NCBI GenBank assembly: GCA_022579005.1
Contig: MU401633.1
Span: forward strand, 1 to 64,000
From: Poronia punctata
Lineage: Eukaryota; Ascomycota; Sordariomycetes; Xylariales; Xylariaceae
DNA length: 64,000 nucleotides
Direction of reading: 5' to 3'
A model generated the notes under the pieces. That model did no database searches. It was not told the origin of the DNA and saw only the letters and a program-made list of their open reading frames with translations. Positions 25,344 through 41,224 of the stretch are shown one piece after another. Position 1 is the stretch's first letter; each line of letters starts with the position of its first letter. The translations under genes were made by a program, and so were the position numbers.

Positions 25344-25503
25344 ACGGCGAGGTAGGGGGTAGCGTAGCTGTTGTGAAAGAGACCCTGGCCCCCGCTGTTT
25401 GGCCACTCCCAGGCCCCGCCATCCGTTATCGGACCAAACAAACAGACCCTTTACAAGTAAACTGCACACCACGACCCCATTGAATTTGTACAACACGCCC
25501 TTA

Positions 25504-25508
25504 AACCT
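25504..25508. repeat. Target-site duplication AACCT, left copy
   Basis: The five bases directly before the left LTR; identical to 35087-35091 directly after the right LTR. One more A also matches (AAACCT). Confidence 0.8.
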
Positions 25509-25799
25509 TGTGACGGATGGAGCATGTGACCTGGATCCAAAGGTATCGGAAGTACCTTAGGTAACCAGGTACATGGTGACCTTATCTTAAATAAGGTAAA
25601 ATACGCTGCGCGTATTTTAAACTATTATATAATATGTACCTATACCTAAAAAGTACTAAAAATATATAAAGCACTTTAAACCTAGTTAAATATTTTTATA
25701 AATTATAGTTAATTATATTATATTTTTAAGCATATAGTTTTATTTTTAATATTTTGTACTTATTTTAATTTACTTTATTTGCTATAACTTATTATTAAA
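25509..25799. repeat. Left LTR, inner half mutated
   Basis: 291 bp starting TGTGACGG. It aligns without gaps to 34796-35086 (offset 9287). Its first 100 or so bases are unmutated, while the matching right copy is C-to-T and G-to-A altered; from about 25735 onward the reverse holds. Confidence 0.85.
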
Positions 25800-28700
25800 G
25801 TTATAAGTTTAGTTTGCTTATAAAAAACTAGTACTACTTTTAAAAGCTTAAAAGCTAGTTAACTACTTATAACTTTATTTTTAAGCTTTTATTTATAAAT
25901 TATTTAATATAAACTTTAACTTATTAAAAACTATTTTAAATATATTTAACTTTTTTAATACTTTTTTATTTAAATAAGCATTTTAATATAACTTAAAAAG
26001 CTTTTAAGCATTTAAAATGTTAAAAAATAAAATTAACGTAAATATTACTTTTAAAAATGCTTATAACTAAGCAAAGTAATATTAAAAGCTTAAGTTTATT
26101 TATTACTAGCGTAGTATTTAAAAAAAAGTAAACTTAAATGCTTTTAAAATAACTTATAGTTTAATAAAGCTTTATAAAAATCTTACTAAAAAAAAAGTAA
26201 AAAAAGTTATTATTTAGCAATAACTATATAAATAATATAAAGCTTAGCTATGCTACTTTAATAACTTTTAAAATAATAAAAAGCTTAACTTTTTTAAAAC
26301 TTTAAACTTAAATAAAGCTAAAATTTAAGCTATATATAAAATAATAATTAATAAAAATAGTAAGCATAAAAAATAAGTTATTATGCTTTAAGCGTATTTA
26401 ACTTTTATTTAAAATTAAGTTAACAAAATAGTTAATAACTACTTTAAAAGCTAAGTTTAAGTGTTTTAAAACTAAAACTATAATTATATGCTTTAAAACT
26501 TTATTTAGTGCTTAAAAAAAATTATTGCTTTATATAATATTAAGTTTTAATAAATTGCTTAAAAAATATATTATTAAGTGCTTGCTAAAGTATAAAAAAG
26601 CTTAGTTAAGCTAAATAAGTAATATAAAAAATAGTAAGCAGTATATAATAAAGCTTTTAACTATAATATAGTAAATATTAAAAAGCTACTAGTAATAAAA
26701 AAATTTTTAACTATAATAAATATTAAAATTGTACTAAAGTAAGCTTAAAATAAAAAAATATAACTTTTTTACTACTAAGCTTTTAGTAAATTAATTTTAA
26801 CGCTTATAAAATATGCTAAAATTTTTAAAAAGTATAATTAAAAGTTAAAAAACTAAAAAAAAGCTAGTATTTTAACTATTTTTATAATAGCAATTTTAAA
26901 CAACTTTAAAAAAGCAAAAGCATTTTAAGTAAAGTTAAGTACTAAAAACGCTTTTAGTAGCAAAAGCAAGTCTTACTTATATTTTTTTAAAAATAAAAAA
27001 AGCTATTACTTATAGTTACTATATAAGTACGCTTACTTTTAGCGCGCTATTATTAAATTTATAAGCTTTAAAGGTTTTTAAATAAGCAATAAGCATATTA
27101 AAAAAACTAAAAAGCGCTACTTATAAGCTAAGTAAAATAAACTTTAATAAAAAATTGTAAAAAAAAAGTAAGCAGTACTATTAAAACTTATAAGCTTTAA
27201 AAAAAAAAAAAAATTAAATAAGCAAAAAAATTCTAGCTAAAGTAAATATTTACTTAAAAATTAAATTTATATAGTAATTAATTTAGTAAGCTTTAGTATT
27301 AAAGCTAAAAACTTTACTATATTTATAATACTTAAATAATTTTAATATATACTAGCAAATAATATAGTACTAAATAACTATAAAGTAGTTTATTTAGTTA
27401 ATAAACTAAATTTATTAAATAAAAAAAGCTTTTAGGCTATATTTAATAGCAGCGTTTTATTTAGCACTATAAGCTTTTTAATAATTAAAAAAAGTTAATA
27501 AATAATTTAAAAAGTAATAAATAAAATTATAAGCTTTTATATAAAAGACTTAGTTTTAAAAAATATAAACATAGTTAAAGGTTTTTATATTAATATTATT
27601 TTAAAAGCTTAACTTTAGCAAAAAAAGATTTAATATTATAGTTTTAACTGCTTGCTTTAATATAAATTAATTAAGCATAATACTATACTTAAAATATTTA
27701 TATATTATTATAATTTAGTTTTTTTTAAATATAAGCTTTAATTTTTTTATTTTAGCAATTATTTAGTAAACTTTATAATATTTTTTAATATTTTACTTAG
27801 TACTATAAAAATTATAATAGCTACTATAAAAAAAAATATTAACTTTTTAAAAACTTACTATAATTATAAACTAATTTAAAAAAATTATAGTACTTAAAAG
27901 TAAAATACTTAAGTTTAAAAGCTTTATAAGCTTTAGTTAATAAAATATAAAACGTTAAAATTTAAAAAATGCTTTATATTAAGTATAATAGCTATATTAC
28001 TACTTATATAACTAAAGTAGTGTTTTATTAAACTTTAAAGCGTTATATAAGTTAGCTATTTTAAAAAATTTATTAAAATTTATTTAATTATAAAAAAAGC
28101 TATAATAAATTTATATAAATATTAGTTTTAAAAAATAAATATAGCAAAATATTTTAAGCTTTTTTATTATAAAAAAAAAGCTTAAAACTAGTACTTAAAA
28201 AGCTTACTAATTTTAAAAAGTAAGTAAAACGCTAGTTTAAACTTTTTTTTTACTTTTTTTACTATAATAATAAAAAAGCAATTATTGCTATAAAAAAAAA
28301 CTAAGTATAAAAAGTAGTATAAAAAAAAAAATTTATAATAAAAACTTTATTTATATATGTTAAAAAACTAGTAAAAGCAAGTAAACAAGCTAAATAATAA
28401 ATTATATATAAGTTAACTACTATAATAAACAAAGTATATTTACTTATTAAACTATAGCTAAAAATAGTTTAAGCAATAGTATAATTATATAACTAAAGCT
28501 TTTTAAAAGCTTATAATTTTTATAGCTTACTTAAAAAGCTTTATATATAGTTTATATATTATTTTTATTAGTATATACTAAAAATAAAAAAAGTATTAAT
28601 AAGTAATTTTAAACTAAACTAGTTAAAAATAATAGCATATAAATATAAATATTATTTATTAAAGCAAGATTTTTTTATAAGTTATTAAAAATAAGCATTT

Positions 28701-31700
28701 AAAATAAAACTTTAAGCATATATAAAATATATAGTAAAATATATAGCAACTAACTTATACTAAATTTAAATACTTGTAATAAAGTAAATAATTATGTTTA
28801 AAAATATAAAGTTTAATAAAATATAGTTTTATAACTTAAAAAAAACTTATAAATATATTAATTAAAAAATAATATAATATAAGTTTATTAAAATTAAATT
28901 AATATTAATATTATTTTTTAATAAACTTTTAAATAATAAAACTAAAAATATTTTAAGTTATAAAATATTGCTTAATATACTATTAGTAATAAAAAAAATT
29001 AAAAGTATACTTAAACTAACTAAAAGCTTAAATAGCTTTTTATAAGCTTATAAGTTAAAAATAAGTATAATATAAAAGCAAGTAAAGCTACTTAAAAACT
29101 TATAATATTAGCAACAAGAACTTATAACTTTTAAAAATATGCTAAAGCTTTTTAAGCAAAAAAAATAGCATAATTAAAAACTTAAATAATAAGGCAATAT
29201 ATTAGTAGCACTTAAAAAAAGTATATAAAATATAAAGCAAAGATTATAAAAGTTAAATATACTAAAAAAAACGCTATAAGCTAATATTAATAAGCAGCTT
29301 AAATAAAAATAGCTGCTTTAAAGCATTTAAGCTTATAAAATAATATAATAAAGTATTAAAATATAACTTTAAATATTTAACTATATTTAATAATAAAAAA
29401 AAAAGCTTTAAAGTATTAAAAAAACTTTTATAATACTTTAAAGTATTTTAATACTTTTAATATATAACTTAAAAAAAAGTAAAATAAAGCTTTTAAAAAA
29501 AAGGCATAAAGCTTAAATGCTTTTAATATAAAAAAGTTAAAAATAAAAAAAAAATATACTTAGTAAAAACTTTTAAAATAAGTTAAAAAAAGCAAAAGAT
29601 TTTATAAATTTTTACTTTATAATAAAGCTAAAAAAAGCAATTAGTATATATTTACAATACTTATATATAGCAAAAATATAATTATAATACTAAATAATAA
29701 TAATAAGTATTAAAAATCTTTTTTAAAAATATTTTTTTTAAATTAACTAAAAGTAATTTACTAAAAAGATTAAAAATATAAGATTTTATATGCTATATTT
29801 ATAGTAATAGTAAAGTAAATAAAAGCAAAACATTTAAGTGCTTTTTTAAAAAAGAAAATCTATTAAAACAACTTAGTAAAGCTAAAACCTAAGCATTAAA
29901 AAAACTTTATAATATATTTACTAAAAAAGTATTTTAAAAAAAGCGTAAAAAAAAAGCTAAATTAAATACTTATACTTAATATTATAAAATATATTTTATA
30001 TAAAAATATAATAAGTAAGCTATTATTATTAAAATAAATATTTGCTTATAAGTTTAATAAAAAAAAATATTTTATAAACTATAAAGTTAAACTAATAATA
30101 AAAAAAAATTAATAAGTAATTAATACTTTTTAGTTAACTTATATAGCTACTTTTACTATTTTAACTTTTTAACTAATTATAATAATAGTAGCCTACTTTA
30201 ATTTTAAATATAAATAATATAATATTAAAAGCATATTTTTTAATATAAGTAAAAAAAGTAAAAAGCTAGTAATATATAATATGCTTAATAGTATAAAAAA
30301 GTATTTTAATAAGGTTATATTGCTTTTAAAAGCATTATATAATTTAAAAAACTTACTTTTTTTTTAGTATAAAAAATTTTTAAGCATGCTAATAAAACTT
30401 AGTTTTATACTTTTTAAAAAAAAACCTTATTTATTTTATAGCAAAAACTGCTAAATATTAGTAATTTTTTATATAAACAATTTTTTAATATTATATTTAA
30501 AGTTTTATAAAGTATAAGCATTTTAAGTAACCTAAAGTATTAAATAAGCATATAAAATTAAAAACTAAAAAAATATTATATAGTTTTTTAAAATTAAAGT
30601 AGTAAAAAATAAAAAAAAAAAACAATTTTTTTACTATATAACTAATATATTAAAAAAGTAGCTAAGCATTATAATTTAGCTAATAAAAGCTAAATACTAT
30701 ATATACTACTACTTTATAAAAAACTAAAAAAGTTTAAAAACATAGCAATAAAAGTATAAATTAAAGCGTATTAAAAATATATAAAATTAATTATATATAT
30801 AGTAATTATAATAAAAGCAAATATATTATATATTATATTACTTTTATTAAAGTTTTTAATTAACTTAGGTTTAAAGCATTTAATTATAATAAATTAAGTT
30901 ATTAAGTATTTATATTATATTAAAAAGCTAAAAATAATAATAAACTATTTTTTTAGTAGCTTATAAGCACTAGTAATAGTAAAAAATGCGTTTTTTGCTA
31001 ATAATTTAAAAACATAGCAATTTTTTTATAAATACTTAATAAGTTTATAAAAAAGCTTAATTATTTAAAAAGTATATTAATAAAATATAGTTTTTATTTT
31101 TACTATAAAAGCAAAGTTAATAGTTTTAAAACTAATAAGCAAAAAAGTTATAGCGCTAAAGCGTTTAATAGTTAATATAAAGCTTAATTTTAACTAAAAC
31201 TAAAAAATTTACTTTAATAATATATAAGCAATTTACTTAGCAATAAAAAATAAAAAACATATTAGTATTTAATTAAAATATATTAATATATAAAACATAT
31301 AAATATATAAGCAATATTAAAAAAGCTTATTTAAAATTAAATATATAGCAATAGCTAATATACTAGCTAATAAACTTACTAAAAACTTATTTTAAAAAGC
31401 GTTTAAACATTTTAAATTACTACTAAACTTATAATAAATTTTAATACTACTACTTAAAATAAAAAATTAACTTTAAAAGGTAGCAAAGCATTACACTTTA
31501 ATTAAAAAAAAGCGTAAGTATTAAAAGTTTATTATAAAACTTTAATATTTATATTTAAACTAGCTAAGCAAAACTACTTAAAAATAATAAATAATAAATA
31601 AGCGTAAAATAAAATTAATTTAATTTTTTTTAAAAGCTTTTTTACTTTTTACTTTTTTTTTTTACCTTTTTTTTTTAAGCATTAGTAGTATACTGCTAAC

Positions 31701-33145
31701 TTTAACTACTATAAGCACTATAACTACTATTATATGCTTTTTACTAAAAAATGCTAAGACTTTAAAAACTAATAATAGTATTTTAAGCTAAAATAAGCTT
31801 TTTATTATTTACTGCAAGCTTATTAAGCTTTATGTTTTTAACTTTATAATTTTTTAGCTTAAGTATTTAAAATATAATGTTTTATATTTTTTTTAAAAAT
31901 ACTTGCTACTAAATATTTTTTTTAAAATAAAAGTAAATAATATACTAATAAAAATTGCTATATTAACTATTTAAAGTATTAATATACTTATATAACTTTT
32001 TTATTTTTTAAAATAAAGTTAAATACTTATAAGCATTAAAAATAAAAGTAAAATATTTATTTAATTTTTAATAATTGCTTTTGCTTTAAGCATTTTAAAT
32101 AAAGCGTTAGTATATAATATAACTTAAGCAAAAAGTAAGCAATAAGCTTAGCTAATAGTATAACGTAAGCAAAAATAGTAATTTAAGTTAGCTATATTAT
32201 AATAATTAATTTTAAAAAATAAATAAATAAAATTGCATATTATAGCTAAAAAATAATTAGCATATAAAATATCCTAATAAGCACTTAGTTATAATTTAAG
32301 TACAACCTTTTGCTTTTTTTTATAAATAAAAAAAGTAAATATTTTAAAAACAGCTTTATTAGTATATAAAAGCTAATTTAAAGTATATAGCTTTATATAA
32401 TTATAATATAAAACATAATTTTTATTTATATTAAACTTACTAAACTAAATATTATTATTATTATTGTTATTATTTTTTTTATTAAAACTAAAGCTAATAA
32501 AAATAAAAATATTTAAATTAAAGCTAATAAAGGTAAAAGTATTAAAAATAAGCTATAAAACTTATAACTATTTATTAAGCATTAGATTTAAACTAGTATT
32601 AAATAATATATTTAAGTATTACTTTAGCGCTTGCTTTTTTTTTACTAAACTAAAAACGCATAATAAAATAATATATATAAAAAAAAAAAACTTTAAAAAA
32701 AAACCTTAACTAAAAATAAAAAAACTACGCTTAAAAGCTTTTTATAGCTTTTAAGCAATAGCTTTTTTTTTTAGTATAAAAAAAACTTTTTAATAAAATA
32801 AGCAACTATATAAAAAAAAGCAAATTAGTATAGTTAAATAAAAAAGCAAGTCTTATAATAAATTAAAAATGCTTTAACTTACTATATAAAACTTTTATAA
32901 TAATTTTTACTATAAAAACAAATATAAAGCAAAAAACGTGCTTTTAATTAAAAAATATAATAAGTTATAGCTTAAAATGCTAATTAAAGCAAAAAACGTA
33001 CTTTTTTTATATATTAAAGCTTTTTACTACTTTTTAAAGCTAATTAAAAAGTTTATAGTACTAGTAGTTTATTTAGCTATATTAATATAGTAAAAAAATT
33101 AATAACTAAATTAGGTGCTATAAAAAATATTATAGTAAAAATAAA

Positions 33146-33325
33146 AAAAGCATTTATAATATTTTTAAGTTGTTTACTAGTAACTTATACTTTAAGCAAA
33201 AATATAAAAGCATTTATAATATATTTAAGTTGCTTGCTAACAACTAACGCTTTAAGTAAAAGTATAAAAGTACTTATAATATTATTTAGTTGCTTGCTAG
33301 CAATATTTTTATTTATAATATTTTT
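33146..33325. repeat. 60-bp tandem repeat, three copies
   Basis: Three consecutive units with a period of exactly 60 bp (units begin near 33146, 33206 and 33266), plus a partial fourth after 33310. Units share TATAATA...TTTAAGTTG and GCTTGCTA-like blocks and differ mainly by transitions. Confidence 0.75.
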
Positions 33326-34795
33326 AAGCTACTTACTAGTAGCTTTTTTTATATTATCTTACTAACGTTAACAAATATAATATATTATAAAATTACTTTT
33401 ACTTAATAAATTAAACAATAAAAAAATAAATAACTAAAGCGTACGCTTTACTTATTATTTAGCATGCTTTAAAGCACAAGCAGCGTTTATACTAGCAAAA
33501 GCATTATATATAAACACTATACTAAAAGCAACTTTTACTATTAATAAAAGTATAAGCGTTATATAAAAAAACAGCAAACTATAAACTTTAATATAAAAAA
33601 CATAAAAAATAACTATAAGCACTTTAAAAGCTTATTTAAACATAATAACCTTTTTATAAGCATTAAAATTATTATTTAAATACTTATTAGCTTTTATTAT
33701 AAAAGTTTAATTAATAATAATAACTTTTAAATAAGCATTTATATTATTATTAAAATGCTTATTTTTTAATACTTACTTTATAAAGCCCTTTTTATAATAT
33801 AACTAGTTTTACTTTTTTTTAAATAATAAGCTAAAAACTATATTAAATATAAGTATAAAATACTTTAATAAAAGTAAACCTATAATTAAAATAAGTTAAA
33901 AAAGCATTATAAGTAATATAAAAAAGCTTATAAGCATACTAGCTTTATTTTTTTTATAATAAAGTATTATAAAAGCTAAGTTACGCTTACTTATGCTATA
34001 AAAGTTTTTTATATAAGCTTAAGCTAAAAAAGCAGCAAGATTTTTTATATTAAAGTTTATATTTATATGCTTAGCTATAGCTTAAAACTTTTTCTTTAAC
34101 TAATAAACTATTTATATACTAAAAATAAGTTTAAATTTTATATTATACACTATAAAATAGCGTAGCAAGTATTAAATAAAAAAAAATATACGTATTATTT
34201 ACTTTATAATTAAAAAGCGTAATAACGTTTTAAATACTTTAAAAATTAACTAAAAACTAATGCTTATGCGCTAAAAAGTAGTAATAAGTATACAAAATAA
34301 AAAAATATAAAAGCAAAAATATAAAAAAAAAAAGGTTAGGAAATTTAAAAAAGTATTTAAGCTTATAAAAGTATTAGTATAAGCAAAGTAAATAAATAGC
34401 AAACGTAACTAAGTACTATAATATAATATAAAATACTTAAAAGTACTTAGTTTAAATATAAGTATATTTAATATATTTATAAGCTTATATAAACAATAAG
34501 GTACTAAAGTACTTAATTACTTTAACTTATTTTAACTACTATATATTATAACGCATTTCTAAATATGCACTTATATTTAAAAAAAAAAAAAAACCTAAAG
34601 ATTGCTAGCATTTATATAATTACTAGCACTTTGCAATTATTATAATACATTTTAAATATGCAAACATATTTAAAAATTAGTTTATATACGCTAATGTTAT
34701 TATTTTATTTATAATAATTTCCTTTTATTTACTTATATTATCTTACTAGTTAATATTTAAAGCTATTTATAATAGTTAGCTTTAAATAAAAAGTA

Positions 34796-35086
34796 TATAA
34801 TAAATAAAGCATATAACCTAGATCTAAAAGTATTAAAAATACTTTAAGTAACTAAGTATATAGTAACTTTATTTTAAATAAAGTAAAATACGCTGCGCAT
34901 ATTTTAAACTATTATATAACATATACTTATACCTAAAAAGTATTAAAAATATATAAAGCACTTTAAACCTAGTTAAATATTTTTATAGATTATAATTAAT
35001 TATATTATATTTTTAAGCGTATAGTTTTACTTTTAATGCTCTGCACCTATCCCAATCCACTCTGTTTGCTGCAACTCATCGTCGGA
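34796..35086. repeat. Right LTR, inner half mutated
   Basis: The 291-bp partner of 25509-25799. Its last 50 or so bases (35038-35086) are unmutated while the left copy there is T/A-converted; its first 100 or so bases are mutated. Confidence 0.85.
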
Positions 35087-35091
35087 AACCT
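35087..35091. repeat. Target-site duplication AACCT, right copy
   Basis: Identical to 25504-25508; it marks the right end of the inserted element. Confidence 0.8.
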
Positions 35092-35572
35092 TTAAAGATC
35101 CACGGACCTGCATTAGACTACACACAACGTACTCATAGTGGGATGATGCTATTCTTGCCACAGATTCAAAGTTTTTGCAAGGGAGCTAAGCTTAAAGCTA
35201 CTACAATAGTTGGCATCAGAATACCGTCTGACACGGTACCAAACCTAGCACTACCACATGCTTACATCTTGCAAACCTATTTGTTAACTTGTATGCCTAT
35301 AAACCCCCGAGCAAAGAGAAGGAGAAGGAGCAACCTCTTTAGGACAAGATTTAAGATTTTAACGGTCATGACACTTTATATTTGAAAGCCCGCACTCTAA
35401 CAGGACGCATTTGGCCTCGGAGGTATATACATACACCAAATCAATAATCAAAGACACTGATACTGGGGAAAGAAAAGTAATCGCCAAGTTTACTTCTTAC
35501 TCTTCCATTTGTTAACCCGAAACTCCACATCCGGGAAATGTCCAAAAGACTGACAGGTACTCATTTGCTGCC
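35092..35572. other. Spacer, LTR element to ARG5,6
   Basis: 481 bp of normal composition, the original right flank of the insertion site. It contains the ARG5,6 3' UTR. The 80-codon frame at 35143-35385 is not credible. Confidence 0.5.
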
Positions 35573-40306
<4,734 letters not shown>

Positions 40307-41224
40307 TTATTTATTATTGACGACGACTAATGAACCGTGGCGTTAGAGCTGTCGTCCTCTTGGGATAATCAAAAATACTGAATTCTTACCAGCAGGCACA
40401 ATGATAATAACAAGGACAACGATGATGCCTATAATCAGACACATCCTCATCTTCATATCCTTCCACCACATCTGCTTGCGCACCCGGTTGGCACCTCGGC
40501 GGAAGCCTTGGGCAGATACGGCAAGGTTGTCGGTTTTATCTTGAAGGGCATCGAGACGTTCACCACGCTGCGAAACCTTGTTGATGTTCTCTCGCATTAC
40601 ACCAACTGTGTCATCGATTTGCTACAAGGACTGATTGTCAGCATTTACATTGTCTACATAACAGTAGCCTTTTCGTGTCCAGGTTGTGGAATATGCCAGT
40701 CTTGAAGCGATAAACGTTCACAGCTCAGTAGTTGACGGCTTCGTTGGCCTTGCGGTAGGCCATTCTAGATTCAGAATGCGCCACCAGGCGAAAAGGCAGA
40801 AACATCATTCAAAATGCAAATGCGATAACGATCATATCGATTATGGCCTTGTCGGCTCCTTTGCGTCTTCTTTTTATCCGTTCGTAACCGATGTACCGGA
40901 GCTTATCTCAATAGGAAGTAAAAGATGGCGCAACTTTAAGGTCGGCATTGGTCGTCTTCTTGTGCCGCCAGCTTGTCGCGATGACACACGCTTAATCCGG
41001 TCGGTCGGTCGGTCGGTCGGTCGGAGAGTTGATCGCTTGTCGACACATCGGAATCCATCCAACCCGAGAACACGAGCAGGTCCAACTATGACTTCAAATC
41101 CTTCAATAAGAAATCAACTCACAGCTTGTAGAGCTTGTGTCCTAGCATTGCCAGGTTGTTGCTGAGTCGCGCCAGGTTGGCCACTCGGGATGTAGGGGTC
41201 GTAGGGAGCTTCTTGGCCGGACAT
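40307..41224 (-). CDS. SNC1: Synaptobrevin / v-SNARE
   Basis: Model: complement of 40307-40326, 40390-40621 and 41123-41224; 354 nt, 117 aa. It drives fusion of secretory vesicles with the plasma membrane. The Pro/Gln-rich head (34 aa, exon 1) is followed by the R-SNARE motif ([20 protein letters not shown] ...), with zero-layer Arg at residue 53 and WWKDMKMR before the membrane anchor ([19 protein letters not shown]). The last exon is only 20 nt and is inferred: the donor at 40389, branch CTCTAAC and acceptor TAG at 40327 give the ending PAVVVNNK, matching fungal relatives; reading on gives an odd tail. Intron 1 is long (501 nt) and holds a CGGT repeat. The ATG at 41224 gives the family start [12 protein letters not shown]. 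Confidence 0.9.
40997..41024. repeat. CGGT tetranucleotide repeat in SNC1 intron 1
   Basis: About six and a half tandem copies of CGGT. Confidence 0.9.

Larger units (their letters stand above)
25509..35086. mobile_element. LTR retrotransposon inactivated by C-to-T mutation
   Basis: A 9578-bp element with 291-bp terminal direct repeats and a 5-bp target duplication AACCT. The interior (about 25620-35020) is almost pure A/T with no usable frame. In 26281-26520 all 19 C follow a purine, the same signature as the left block. The size and LTR length suit a Ty3/Gypsy-like element, but no reverse transcriptase or integrase motif was confirmed and the orientation is unknown. The 5' end is TG, while the 3' end reads CGGA rather than the usual CA. 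It lies 254 bp upstream of the HOM2 start codon. Confidence 0.85.

Noticed and set aside
28640..28690. Possible reverse-strand ALINNIYIY as a mutated Gypsy (Y/F)IDDI motif
   Set aside because: The residue before IDD cannot come from Tyr or Phe by C-to-T or G-to-A, the FQ spacing is wrong and no following His motif is present.
32464..32709. 81-codon frame inside the mutated LTR element
   Set aside because: It is only Lys, Leu, Ile and Phe, as expected of AT-rich DNA.
33146..33325. 60-bp repeats as a CRISPR-like array
   Set aside because: They are direct tandem units without spacers, in a fungal retroelement.
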